A stretch of 45,619 nt of DNA from JAXGPP01 sp964436865. Lineage in GTDB: Bacteria; Planctomycetota; Planctomycetia; Pirellulales; Thermoguttaceae. Each line of letters begins with the position of its first letter. Positions within the stretch are counted from its first letter, which is position 1. The position numbers were made by a program, and so were the translations under genes. The stretch covers positions 1 through 45,619 of the forward strand of contig CAYTFK010000016.1 in NCBI GenBank assembly GCA_964436865.1. The letters run 5' to 3'. The notes under the pieces were generated by a model. The model was not told the DNA's origin, searched no databases, and saw only the letters and a program-made list of their open reading frames with translations. Shown piece by piece: positions 18,709 through 27,140 of the stretch.

Positions 18709-19466
18709 AACGCCCGGCGGCCCTCGGGCGTGTCGAGCAGAATGGCGCCGTCGGGGGCGATTCCGGCGCAGCGACCGGTTGTCGAACGTCCCGACAGTTC
18801 CAGCGTCAACTCCCGGCCGTGCTGAAGGCACAGCGAGTCGGCCAGCACTCCGATCGATTCGGGCACAGTCGCCAGTTGGCGTAATAGCGTTTTCATCCGG
18901 CGCATCATGACAATCAGTAGGGTCGTGTGATCATGAAGCGCCCCGGTCAATTCGAACATCGTGGTGGCCGTGTTCCGCAGCGGGGCTGGGGCGTTGTCGA
19001 GGGTGTTGTTCGTGTTGAGCCCCACGCCGATCACGCAGTGCCGGACGGTGGGAATCTCGACGAGAATCCCTCCCAGTTTGCGTCCGGCAACGAAGATGTC
19101 GTTGGGCCAATGCAGTCCTGTCGGGTGCGGCGCCAATTCGGGGGCCACGGTGCCGACCACGGCGGCGCCAGCCGCCAGACCCAGCAACGGGGAGCGGCTG
19201 CGGTCGATCCGCAGTTCGATCAGGTCGACCAACAGGCTGAATGAAAGGCTGCCCGGCCCGCTCCACCAGCGGTTGCTTCCCCGCCCACGTCCGGCGGTCT
19301 GCTCGTCGGCTACGATCAGCATCGGCAACGGTCCACCGCCATCAGCCGCAGCCAGGCGCGCGCGATCGTTCGTCGATCGCAGTGTGGCGCTATGTTCAAT
19401 CCGGGCAACGAACGTCTCTCGCAGCAATCGGTCGCGATCGAGCGTTAGTACCGGCGCAGCGGGCAT
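18687..19466 (-). CDS. birA: Biotin-protein ligase, class I (no DNA-binding domain)
   Basis: 259 residues from the ATG at 19466; a further in-frame start at 19538 is possible but adds non-homologous residues, and neither has a clear SD. STNDRA, ADEQTAGRGRGSNRW (biotin and ATP binding), HWPNDIF and RKLGGILVE (with the catalytic-site Lys) are all present, and a small C-terminal SH3-like domain follows. It attaches biotin to acyl-CoA carboxylase. There is no N-terminal winged helix, so it cannot act as a BirA-type repressor. Its 3' end overlaps coaB. Confidence 0.93.
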   Translation of the reverse strand: MPAAPVLTLDRDRLLRETFVARIEHSATLRSTNDRARLAAADGGGPLPMLIVADEQTAGRGRGSNRWWSGPGSLSFSLLVDLIELRIDRSRSPLLGLAAGAAVVGTVAPELAPHPTGLHWPNDIFVAGRKLGGILVEIPTVRHCVIGVGLNTNNTLDNAPAPLRNTATTMFELTGALHDHTTLLIVMMRRMKTLLRQLATVPESIGVLADSLCLQHGRELTLELSGRSTTGRCAGIAPDGAILLDTPEGRRAFYAGVLR

Positions 19467-19574
19467 ACACTGGGTCAGTGAGATCGTTGGGCAGGGATCG
19501 TCCAGTCTCCAGCATACTAACTGGGGGCGTGGATTCAATCACTAGTATCCAAATCATTTTAAAGATCTATCCGC

Positions 19575-19620
19575 GGTGTCGTTGATCGGTATTGACCGCC
19601 GACACCCCGGCTGATATTGA
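19575..19620 (+). promoter_or_regulatory. Putative promoter embedded in nested inverted repeats
   Basis: TTGACC (19592-19597) and TATTGA (19615-19620) are spaced by 17 nt, about 35 nt before the ATG at 19655. The -35 sits in a nested inverted repeat: GGTGTCG at 19575-19581 pairs with CGACACC at 19600-19606, and inside it CGGT pairs with ACCG around a 4-nt loop. The -10 is poor (three of six matches), so this is a weak promoter call with a possible operator. Confidence 0.3.
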
Positions 19621-19654
19621 GACGCTCCCTTCGACCGGTCCGGAAGCCACGCTC

Positions 19655-21040
19655 ATGATGCTTCTTCAAACGAGCCCATTGTTCGCCCGTTGGCGGTACG
19701 GACTCTGGATCGCGATCGTGCTGCTGCCGGCTGTGGCGGTCGGCCAGCGAGTGCAATTTCCCTCGCCAGCGACAACCACGGCGAGCCCGGCAGCCGACGC
19801 GGCAACCGGAGCGACTGTTGCCCCGAATGGCGTCGGATCCGTTTACGGATCTCCAATCGCCCCAGCACCTTCCGCCGCGCCCCCGCCGGCGGTAACGATG
19901 CCACAAGGCAGCCCCAGCTTCGTGGCGCCGGCACCGCTTGGCAGCGTGCCCCCCGTGCAAAGCGCCCCGCCCACTTTTATGGCGCCGGCTCCGAGTTACT
20001 CACCGAGCACGTCATTGGATTCTGGCGCAAGTGCGGGACTATTGTCTCCTGGCCCGTCGGCGACGTTTCAGGGAGGGATTCAGCCGCCACCAACTTGGGA
20101 TCCATACGCTCCGCCGGGCATGCAGCCACCGACCCTCCTGCCGCAAGATCCAGCGCTTCCCAGTATGGATCCGCTGTATCCGCAGGGGACCGTTTCGTCG
20201 ATGATGCGTGTGCTTCAGGAGGTCGATCTTGAATACGTCTGGATGCCGCAGGTGGACGATGCGGGTCTCGGCGTTCAGGAAGTGATCACCACGGCGACGT
20301 TTGCCGTCCCGTGTCTAGGTAACCAGCAGACTCCGTTGCTGATCACGCCCGGCTTCGGATTGCACGTATTCGATGGCCCGGTGTCGATCCCGCCATTTGC
20401 GCCGAGTCCGTTCTCGGCCGACCTGCCCGGCCAGACCTACGATGCGTTTCTCGACGCCGCCTGGAATCCACAACTCTCGCCGGTTCTGGGCGCAGAACTC
20501 GGGGTTCGAATAGGCGTGTACTCGGATTTCGAAGAGGTTCGCGAGGAGAGCATCCGCATCACCGGTCGTGGATTGGTGAGTGTCTCCTGCTCACCCAGCT
20601 TTCAGGTCAAGGCCGGCATTCTCTACCTGGACCGCATCCGTGTGGGGCTTCTGCCGGCCGGGGGTGTGATCTGGACACCGGTGTCGAATCCCGATCTTCG
20701 CTTCGAAATCCTGTTTCCCAATCCGCGGCTGGCGATGCGGTTCACCACCTATCGGAACACCGACTGGTGGGCCTATCTGCGGGGCGAATACGGCGGCGGG
20801 TCCTGGACAATCGAAAGGCCGATCGTTGTGGGGGGGGTGCTCATCGAGGAATATGGCGACCGCTTCGACTACAACGATATCCGTATCGCGCTGGGAGTGG
20901 AGTGGGATCGCTACGGCGTCTCGCGAGGCCACTTCGAGGTCGGCGTGGCATTCGATCGCGAACTGGTTTATGAGCATCCGCTGACGCCCACCTTTGAGCC
21001 TGATCCGACCGTGTTCTTGGGTGCGGGAGTGGCATTCTGA
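19655..21040 (+). CDS. Secreted/outer-membrane DUF6268-like protein with Pro-rich N-terminal region
   Basis: 461 residues from the ATG at 19655. A signal peptide ends around AVAVGQ (~31). Residues ~35-185 are low-complexity Pro/Ala/Ser sequence, with repeated short APAP and PPPAV patterns. The C-terminal ~270 residues align by eye with the next protein: PGFGLHVF, SDFEEV..SIRITGRG, LPAGGVIWTP and FEILFPNPRLAMRF. The alternating polar and hydrophobic strands and a final aromatic residue (GAGVAF) suggest a beta-barrel of the DUF6268-like kind, known mainly in planctomycetes. The function is unknown. The Pro-rich stretch could span the periplasm or cell wall. Confidence 0.65.
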   Translation: MMLLQTSPLFARWRYGLWIAIVLLPAVAVGQRVQFPSPATTTASPAADAATGATVAPNGVGSVYGSPIAPAPSAAPPPAVTMPQGSPSFVAPAPLGSVPPVQSAPPTFMAPAPSYSPSTSLDSGASAGLLSPGPSATFQGGIQPPPTWDPYAPPGMQPPTLLPQDPALPSMDPLYPQGTVSSMMRVLQEVDLEYVWMPQVDDAGLGVQEVITTATFAVPCLGNQQTPLLITPGFGLHVFDGPVSIPPFAPSPFSADLPGQTYDAFLDAAWNPQLSPVLGAELGVRIGVYSDFEEVREESIRITGRGLVSVSCSPSFQVKAGILYLDRIRVGLLPAGGVIWTPVSNPDLRFEILFPNPRLAMRFTTYRNTDWWAYLRGEYGGGSWTIERPIVVGGVLIEEYGDRFDYNDIRIALGVEWDRYGVSRGHFEVGVAFDRELVYEHPLTPTFEPDPTVFLGAGVAF

Positions 21041-21060
21041 CCGGGTCCGCTGCAAAACCT

Positions 21061-22056
21061 ATGCGATTCCGCCGTCCGCTTGCCGCTGCGCTCGCCATGG
21101 CTGTCTGGTTGGCCGTGTCACCGCTGGCAGCGCAGGTCGAACGCCTGCCCCCGGTCATGCCGCCGTCGGAAGTGGAGCCGGCCTGGGTGGAGGACGGTCC
21201 GGTGTTTGAGCCGGCCGTTGTCCTTCCGGCCCCGGAACCACCGCTTAATCCAGATCGTCCGCTCGATGCCCGGGACGGCTTCTTTCAGAAACTGATCTTC
21301 GACTCGACGTGGATTACGCCGTTCGGCGACGATTCGCTGGAGGTGCTCAGTCTGGAATTGCGGACGGTACTCGCGCTGCCGGTCCCGTCGCGCCAGTGGC
21401 CTCTGGTTCTCAAGCCGGGATTCGGCGTGCATTTCTTAAATGGCCTGGACATACCCGATGTGCCTTCGCAGGTATACGATAGCTATCTCCAGTTCCGCTG
21501 GTTCCGCCGTTTGAGTCCGCGCTGGTTGATCGATCTGTCGGTCACGCCGGGCGTGTACAGCGATTTCGACCGGTCGAGCGATGACGCGCTGCGGATCACG
21601 GGCCATGCCGTGGCCATGTTCACCTGGTCGCCAGCGCTGAAGTTTGTCGGCGGAGTGGCCTACTTGAATCGCGAGGACTACCGGATCCTGCCGGCCGCCG
21701 GCCTGATCTGGACGCCGACCGAAGACGTGAAGTTGGAGTTGCTGTTTCCGAAACCGGAACTCGCCTGGCGGTTACGGGCGATCGGCCCTCCGACCGACGC
21801 CATCGAGGACTGGATCTACCTGGCGGCTGAGTTCGGGGGCGGGCGTTGGGCCGTCACCCGGGCCAGCGGTGCGGAGGATGTCCTCTTCTATAGCGACGTC
21901 CGGATACTGTTGGGGCTGGAGCACAAGCAGATCCGCGGGATCGACAGCCGGGTAGAGATCGGCTACGTGTTTGCCCGCGAGATCGAATACGAGCGCGAGA
22001 ACCGGGAATACGACCTCAGCGACGGAATTCTCCTGCGCGCCGGCTTCACGTACTAA
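21061..22056 (+). CDS. DUF6268-like outer-membrane barrel protein, tandem paralogue
   Basis: 331 residues with a signal peptide (cleavage near LAAQ, ~25) and a short Pro-rich stretch (~26-68). The core repeats the landmarks of the preceding protein in order: PGFGVHFLNG, VYSDFDRSSDDALRITGH, LPAAGLIWTP, LELLFPKPELAWRL, and AEFGGGRWAV against GEYGGGSWTI. The final residues GILLRAGFTY end in an aromatic residue, as outer-membrane barrels do. It begins 20 nt after the previous gene, so the pair is probably one transcript born by tandem duplication. No ligand or function can be named. Confidence 0.68.
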   Translation: MRFRRPLAAALAMAVWLAVSPLAAQVERLPPVMPPSEVEPAWVEDGPVFEPAVVLPAPEPPLNPDRPLDARDGFFQKLIFDSTWITPFGDDSLEVLSLELRTVLALPVPSRQWPLVLKPGFGVHFLNGLDIPDVPSQVYDSYLQFRWFRRLSPRWLIDLSVTPGVYSDFDRSSDDALRITGHAVAMFTWSPALKFVGGVAYLNREDYRILPAAGLIWTPTEDVKLELLFPKPELAWRLRAIGPPTDAIEDWIYLAAEFGGGRWAVTRASGAEDVLFYSDVRILLGLEHKQIRGIDSRVEIGYVFAREIEYERENREYDLSDGILLRAGFTY

Positions 22057-22067
22057 GCGGCCGCCTT

Positions 22068-22943
22068 TCAACTCCGGCGCATCGCGCGTTTGACGGCGGC
22101 GCCCATGTCGGCAGGGCTCTCGGCAACCTCGATTCCGGCCGCCTCCAGGGCGGCGATCTTTTCGCTGGCCGTCCCTTTACCGCCGGAGATGATCGCGCCG
22201 GCGTGCCCCATGCGTTTGCCGGGAGGGGCCGTCCGACCGGCGATGAACGCCGCCACCGGTTTGCCGAAATTCTGCCGGATGTACTCAGCGGACTGCTCCT
22301 CCGCGGTTCCGCCGATCTCGCCGATCAGCAGCACGGCTTCGGTCTGCGGATCATCCTGGAACAGTTTCAAGAGGTCGATGAACGAGGTGCCAACGATCGG
22401 ATCGCCACCCAGACCGACGCACGTCGATTGTCCCAGTCCCAGGCTGCTCAATTGCCACACCGCCTCGTAGGTCAGCGTTCCCGACCGGCTAATGACGCCA
22501 ACCGGTCCCTGACGGTGGATGTAACCGGGCATGATCCCAATCTTGCACTGTTCAGGAGTGATAACACCTGGGCAGTTGGGACCGATCAGGGTGGAGCCGC
22601 TGCGGCGGATCATGTCATAGGCGCGGACCATGTCGAGCACCGGCACGCCCTCGGTGATCGCCACAATGACGCGGACTGCGGCGTCGGCCGCTTCCAGTAT
22701 GGCATCGGCGGTGAACGCCGCGGGGACGAAGATCATCGTTGCGTCGGCGCCTGTCTTCTCGACGGCCTCGGCCACGGTATCGAACACCGGTATGCCTTCG
22801 ACGGTCGACCCGCCCTTGCCCGGCGTGACGCCGCCGACCACCTTAGTACCGTATTCCAGGCAGTGTTTGGTGTGGAATTGCCCGGCTTTGCCGGTGATCC
22901 CCTGGCAGATGACACGCGTGTTCTTGTCGACGAGGATGCTCAT
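22068..22943 (-). CDS. sucD: Succinyl-CoA synthetase subunit alpha
   Basis: 291 residues, normal length. CQGITGKAGQFHTKH (~13-27) is the CoA-binding Rossmann loop, and GPNCPGVI and PGYIHRQGPVGVISRSGTLTYE follow. His247 in GKRMGHAGAI is the phosphorylated active-site histidine. With SucC it makes ATP or GTP from succinyl-CoA in the citric acid cycle. It starts 3 nt after sucC ends, the usual order. It converges on the DUF6268-like gene with an 11-nt gap. Confidence 0.97.
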   Translation of the reverse strand: MSILVDKNTRVICQGITGKAGQFHTKHCLEYGTKVVGGVTPGKGGSTVEGIPVFDTVAEAVEKTGADATMIFVPAAFTADAILEAADAAVRVIVAITEGVPVLDMVRAYDMIRRSGSTLIGPNCPGVITPEQCKIGIMPGYIHRQGPVGVISRSGTLTYEAVWQLSSLGLGQSTCVGLGGDPIVGTSFIDLLKLFQDDPQTEAVLLIGEIGGTAEEQSAEYIRQNFGKPVAAFIAGRTAPPGKRMGHAGAIISGGKGTASEKIAALEAAGIEVAESPADMGAAVKRAMRRS

Positions 22944-22946
22944 AGT

Positions 22947-24140
22947 TCAGGCCGCCTTTCCCGCCGCCATGACGACTTTCCGGGCCGCATCGGTGAGATC
23001 GGTCGCGGTGATGATGTTCAAGTTGCTCTCGGCAAGCATTTGCCGTCCCTGGTCCACCTCGGTCCCCTCCAGCCGCACGACAAGCGGCACGTCGAATCCG
23101 ACCGACTCGTAGGCGCGAATGATTGCCTCGGCAATCGTGGTACAGCGCATGATGCCGCCGAAGATGTTCACCAGCACGGCGCGGACATTGCGGTCGTCGA
23201 GAAGGATTCGGAAGGCTTCGGTCACCTGGTGCACGTTGGCCCCGCCTCCGACGTCGAGAAAATTGGCCGGCTGGCCGCCATGGAGCTTGATCAGATCCAT
23301 CGTGCTCATGGCCAATCCGGCGCCATTGACCAGGCAGCCGATATTGCCCTCGAGCTTCACGTAGCTCAAGCCTTCCTCGGCGGCGTGAATCTCGCTCGGC
23401 TCTTCCTCCGAAAGGTCACGCAACGAGGCCAGTTCCGAGTGCCGGAAGACCGCGTTGTCGTCGAACGTCATCTTGGCGTCGAGGGCAAGCAGGCCGCCCT
23501 CGGCGGTAACCACCAGCGGATTGATCTCCAGCAGGCTGCAATCGTTGGCGACAAATACGCGGCAGAGTCCACGCAGGAACTTCTCCGCGGCCCGGACGCT
23601 CGACGACGGCAGCCGCAATCGCTGGGCCAGCTTGCGAGTCTGGAACGGCCAAAGCCCGGCATCGGGATGGAACGGCTCACGGAAAATCAACTCGGGCGTC
23701 TCGGCCGCCACGCGTTCGATCTCCATCCCGCCCTGGTTGGACGCGATCAACACCGGCCCCGCGGCGGCGCGGTCGACGAGGATGCCGACATACAACTCGC
23801 GGGCGATCTGGCAGCCTTCCTCGATGAGCACGCGGCGAACGACTTTGCCCTCCGGGCCCGTCTGGATCGTCACCAGGGTGTGGCCGAGGATGCGGCTGGC
23901 AACTTCGGTGGCTTCCTCCGTGCTGCGGACGACCTGTACGCCGTGTTGCCCGGGGTGCTCGAGGATGGTTCCCTTGCCACGGCCGCCAGCGTGGATTTGC
24001 GCCTTGACGACGGCGACCGTGCCGCCCAGCGCCTGGAATGCCCCGGCCGCCGCCTGGGGCGTGTCGGCGACGATGCCCCGCGGCACGGCGACCCCCGCAT
24101 CGCGGAGGATCTGCTTCGCCTGGTACTCGTGGATCTTCAT
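22947..24140 (-). CDS. sucC: Succinyl-CoA synthetase subunit beta
   Basis: 397 residues. It opens with MKIHEYQAKQILRDAGVAVPRG, the family start, with an ATP-grasp domain to ~235 (VVKAQIHAGGRGKG binds nucleotide) and the C-terminal succinate-binding domain (GCLVNGAGLAMSTMD, NIFGGIMRC). AAGGG sits upstream of the ATG. The start is one base after the polX stop (24142), so polX-sucC-sucD are read together. The dimer partner is the next gene. Confidence 0.97.
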   Translation of the reverse strand: MKIHEYQAKQILRDAGVAVPRGIVADTPQAAAGAFQALGGTVAVVKAQIHAGGRGKGTILEHPGQHGVQVVRSTEEATEVASRILGHTLVTIQTGPEGKVVRRVLIEEGCQIARELYVGILVDRAAAGPVLIASNQGGMEIERVAAETPELIFREPFHPDAGLWPFQTRKLAQRLRLPSSSVRAAEKFLRGLCRVFVANDCSLLEINPLVVTAEGGLLALDAKMTFDDNAVFRHSELASLRDLSEEEPSEIHAAEEGLSYVKLEGNIGCLVNGAGLAMSTMDLIKLHGGQPANFLDVGGGANVHQVTEAFRILLDDRNVRAVLVNIFGGIMRCTTIAEAIIRAYESVGFDVPLVVRLEGTEVDQGRQMLAESNLNIITATDLTDAARKVVMAAGKAA

Positions 24141-24141
24141 A

Positions 24142-25863
24142 TTAACCCTTGCGTGCCATCAACTTCTTCAGCTGCGTCCAATTGCGCGTGTTGGCGACGT
24201 CGTCACGGGTGAGGCCGCCACGGCGGGCCTGCAGGACGCCGTACCGCATCGTAGAAAGCCCGTTTATGTTATGCGCGTCGGTTGAAATGACAACCGGAAC
24301 ACCGACGTTTTTCGCCGCCGCACAACCGACGTCGTCCAGGTCCAGGCGCTTCGGGTGGGCATTCAATTCCAGCATCTTGCCGTGCTGGCGCGCCGCGTGT
24401 AGAACGGCATCGAGATCGATCTCATACGCCTTGCGCTGGTTGATGAGCCGGCCGGTGGGGTGGGCGATCGCATCGACGTGAGGATTGGCCAGGGCCTCGA
24501 CGACGCGGCGCGTGATCCGGTCGCGTGGCTGGCTCTGCCCGTAATGGACACTCGCCACGACCCAGTCGGCTTCGGCGAGCACGTCGTCCTCGAGATCCAG
24601 GCCGCCGCGCTCCAGAATGTCGACCTCGACTCCCTTGAGCACGCGGATGCCCTCCAGTCGCCCATTAAGCTCGTCGATCTCTTCCCACTGCCGGCGCAAT
24701 GCGGCACCGGTCAAGCCTCCTGCCATCGCCACCCGTTTCGAATGGTCGGTAATGGCAATGTACTTCAATCCGCGCTCCCTGGCCGCCATTGCCATCCGCT
24801 CGATCGTCTCGACTCCATCGCTCCATACGCTGTGCATGTGCAGGTCGCCGCGAATGTCCTCCAGAGTGATCAGTTCCGGCAGCGCTCCTTCGGCCGCCCA
24901 CTGGAATTCGCGGCGGGCCTCGCGTAGCTCGGGCGGGATCCACGGCAGATCGATCGCTGCATAGACTTCTTCTTCCGATCGGCCCGCAATCCGCTGATCA
25001 TCGCGGAAGACTCCATACTCACTGATCTTGAGTCCGCGCGAGCGGGCCATGCCGCGAAGCTGCACGTTATGGTCCTTCGACCCGGTGAAGTACTGCAACG
25101 CTGCCCCGAACGCCTCATCGGGGACGACGCGCAGGTCGACCTGCAAGCCAACTTTCAGCCGGACCGACATCTTGGTGGGGCCGCGGAGCAGGACGCGGTC
25201 GATTTCCGGATAATCGGCAAAGGCGTCCATCGCATGCTCCGCATCGTCGGCCACCACAAGCACATCGAGATCGCCTACCGTGTCTTTTCCCCGGCGATAG
25301 CTGCCGGCGACTTCGCGCCGGCTGATTCCCGGCCGGCTATCGAGAAACTCGATCAACGACTGGACTATTGTGTCGGCGTCGGCCCAATAGATGCGTTGCC
25401 CCGCGGCGGCGGCGATCTCCAGACCGCCGATGATCATCTGCTCGGTTTTCGCGCCGAAGCCTTTCAACTCGCGGACGCGGTGCCCTTCGCAAGCGGCGCG
25501 CAGCTCGTCGAGCGTGTTCACGCCCAGTTCGCGGTGGATGGCAGCCGCCCGCTTCGGCCCCAGTCCGGGCACGCGCAGCAGGGCCAGCACGCTTTCCGGC
25601 ACCTGCTGGAGCAGTTCGTCGAGCATTGGCAACGAGCCGGTCTCGATGATGGTTCGGATCTTGTCGGCCAGGTCCTTTCCGATGCCCGGAATGTCGGTCA
25701 GTTCGCGATTGTCGTCGGCGAGGATTTCGGCGGCCGATTCAGGCAGGTCCTGGATGGCCCGCGCGGCGTTGCGGTAGGCACGAACGCGGAACGGGTTTTC
25801 CTCCCTGAATTCCAGCAGGTCGGCCAGTTGCGAGAAGATGCGGGCGATATCGAGGTTGTTCAT
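24142..25863 (-). CDS. polX: DNA polymerase X with PHP 3'-5' exonuclease domain
   Basis: 573 residues, the length of bacterial PolX. Helix-hairpin-helix segments lie at ~50-75 and ~93-115 (IPGIGKDLADKI, VPGLGPKRAAAI). The polymerase palm has GSYRRGKDTVGDLD with catalytic Asp198 and Asp200, and Asp243 in QVDLRVV. The PHP domain (~335-573) has DLHMHSVWSDG, ITDHSKR, GVEVDI, SVHYG, AHPTGR and STDAH, together giving the metal ligands of an active phosphoesterase. It fills short gaps in base-excision repair and proofreads. It is coupled to sucCD downstream; the linkage has no obvious functional logic. Confidence 0.96.
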   Translation of the reverse strand: MNNLDIARIFSQLADLLEFREENPFRVRAYRNAARAIQDLPESAAEILADDNRELTDIPGIGKDLADKIRTIIETGSLPMLDELLQQVPESVLALLRVPGLGPKRAAAIHRELGVNTLDELRAACEGHRVRELKGFGAKTEQMIIGGLEIAAAAGQRIYWADADTIVQSLIEFLDSRPGISRREVAGSYRRGKDTVGDLDVLVVADDAEHAMDAFADYPEIDRVLLRGPTKMSVRLKVGLQVDLRVVPDEAFGAALQYFTGSKDHNVQLRGMARSRGLKISEYGVFRDDQRIAGRSEEEVYAAIDLPWIPPELREARREFQWAAEGALPELITLEDIRGDLHMHSVWSDGVETIERMAMAARERGLKYIAITDHSKRVAMAGGLTGAALRRQWEEIDELNGRLEGIRVLKGVEVDILERGGLDLEDDVLAEADWVVASVHYGQSQPRDRITRRVVEALANPHVDAIAHPTGRLINQRKAYEIDLDAVLHAARQHGKMLELNAHPKRLDLDDVGCAAAKNVGVPVVISTDAHNINGLSTMRYGVLQARRGGLTRDDVANTRNWTQLKKLMARKG

Positions 25864-25905
25864 GGATGCTGGCTCTATCGGTAACGCCGGCCCGCCGTGG
25901 ACGGC

Positions 25906-26898
25906 CTACATGTGGAGCTCAACGATATCGCGATCGTGGAGCACATAGTCCCTTTTGACGACCGTTCCGTCGTGAACCGCGCTGCCCCACACTCGCGCGA
26001 ACTTGAGATTGTCGACAAAATCCTTATGGACCTGCCCGGCCATCTCGGCGAGCGTGCTCCCTCGCCGCAATGTGAACGGCCGGTCCATGTCGGCGTGTTT
26101 GGCCGTGGGGAGCTTGGAATAAACCCGCACCACATCGAGAGCCCGATAGATCGCTCCGCGCAACTCCTCGACGCCCAGTCCGGTCTCAGCCGAGATCGGG
26201 TATTCGGGGAAGTCCAAAGGGACCAGCTCGTGCAGCAGCTCCAGCCGACCGGCCGCTTCGGGCAGATCGATCTTGTTAGGCACGAGGAATGTCCTTGTGT
26301 ACGACAGCCCGACGTCTTCTTCGCTCAAGAACGACGTGGCCGCCAGCCGGGTTTTCGTGTCGCTAAGCCGGTCGAGCACCTCCTGAAGCTGCTCGATGCC
26401 ACCGTCGCTTCCCAAGTCGACCATGAGCACCGCCAGGTCTGCCGCCCGGATAACGCCGTGCATGTACGATTCCATATAGTCCGCAGTGATCGGCGGCGCA
26501 TCGACGAGTTGCACGAAGACGTCTTCCCAGGGCATCATGCCCGGAATGGGCATTTTTGTCGTGAACGGGTAGGGTGCGACCTCCGGGTTGGCGCGGGTAA
26601 GAGCGCGAAGCAACCGGCTCTTGCCAGCGTTCGGCCCTCCCAGAAGGATGGCCGTTCCGGCTCCCTGACGAGGAATGCGAACGCCGCGGCCCTTCTTGCC
26701 CGTCTTCTTTTCCGCCGCAACATCGCGTTTCAGCTTCGCGATCTTCGACTTGAGCTGCGCCTGGAGATGGTCCGTTCCCTTGTGTTTCGGGATCTCCTGC
26801 AGCATCACCTGGAGGCAGCTCAGTTCCTCCTCAGGCGTCTCCGCGCGACGGTACTCCTCTTCGGCCTTGAGGTATTGGGCGGTGAGATTGGCAGGCAT
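25906..26898 (-). CDS. DRG/Obg-type GTPase with C-terminal TGS domain
   Basis: 330 residues. A charged helical N-terminus (~1-75, Lys/Arg-rich end) precedes the G domain: G1 GGPNAGKS (87-94), a G2-like region APYPFTTKMP, G3 DAPP at 133-136 where DxxG is usual, G4 NKID (208-211) and G5 SAE (236-238). Residues ~260-330 form a TGS domain (RPFTLRRGSTLAEMAGQVH ending with DRDIVELHM). This arrangement is that of archaeal/eukaryotic DRG GTPases and the related bacterial branch, which act near the ribosome. The missing G3 glycine may alter hydrolysis. The ATG at 26898 has no SD; a hairpin lies just upstream. polX begins 42 nt after its stop. Confidence 0.82.
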   Translation of the reverse strand: MPANLTAQYLKAEEEYRRAETPEEELSCLQVMLQEIPKHKGTDHLQAQLKSKIAKLKRDVAAEKKTGKKGRGVRIPRQGAGTAILLGGPNAGKSRLLRALTRANPEVAPYPFTTKMPIPGMMPWEDVFVQLVDAPPITADYMESYMHGVIRAADLAVLMVDLGSDGGIEQLQEVLDRLSDTKTRLAATSFLSEEDVGLSYTRTFLVPNKIDLPEAAGRLELLHELVPLDFPEYPISAETGLGVEELRGAIYRALDVVRVYSKLPTAKHADMDRPFTLRRGSTLAEMAGQVHKDFVDNLKFARVWGSAVHDGTVVKRDYVLHDRDIVELHM

Positions 26899-26914
26899 GA
26901 TCGACGGTTGGGAT

Positions 26915-26945
26915 CTGGTCTACCACGTAGGACCAGTAGATTCTA
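26915..26945 (-). promoter_or_regulatory. Hairpin/operator and -10 box upstream of the DRG-polX-sucCD operon
   Basis: CTGGTCTAC (26915-26923) pairs with GTAG and ACCAG (26927-26936) around a 3-nt loop, leaving one bulged G: a nine-pair stem 17 nt before the GTPase start. On the minus strand TAGAAT (26940-26945) is a 5/6 -10 box, with only a weak -35 (TTCAAT) 17 nt further up. The predicted transcription start would fall in or beside the stem, so an operator or a 5'-end RNA hairpin are both possible. Confidence 0.35.
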
Positions 26946-27065
26946 TTGGCATCGGTGTGAAGATTGAACCCCCGGCGACCGTTTTCGCCGTTCTTGCCCC
27001 GGGCAGATCGAGCATCGAGGGCACGCCGAGCCAGGTTGTGCGGCGGGATGCCCCGGACGACAACC

Positions 27066-27113
27066 CAAGAAAAACCGCAGGCCCGCATCGGTCTCCCGTG
27101 GCGGGCCTATCGG
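27066..27113 (-). terminator. Rho-independent terminator of the Cys-rich protein gene
   Basis: On the minus strand, a stem of at least eight GC-rich pairs (AGGCCCGC at 27079-27086 with GCGGGCCT at 27101-27108, extended by three outer CCG/CGG pairs past a bulge) is followed by TTTTTCTTGG (27074-27065). It lies 30-75 nt past the stop at 27141, as expected for that gene. Confidence 0.75.
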
Positions 27114-27140
27114 CTCTTCAGTTCTTGAATCATCGTGATC

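Noticed and set aside
20505..20515. GTTCGAAT as a tRNA T-arm
   Set aside because: It lies inside the barrel-protein coding sequence and no acceptor or anticodon stem surrounds it.
22203..24212. A 669-codon plus-strand ORF antisense to sucC and sucD
   Set aside because: sucC and sucD are unambiguous on the minus strand; long antisense frames are expected at this GC content.
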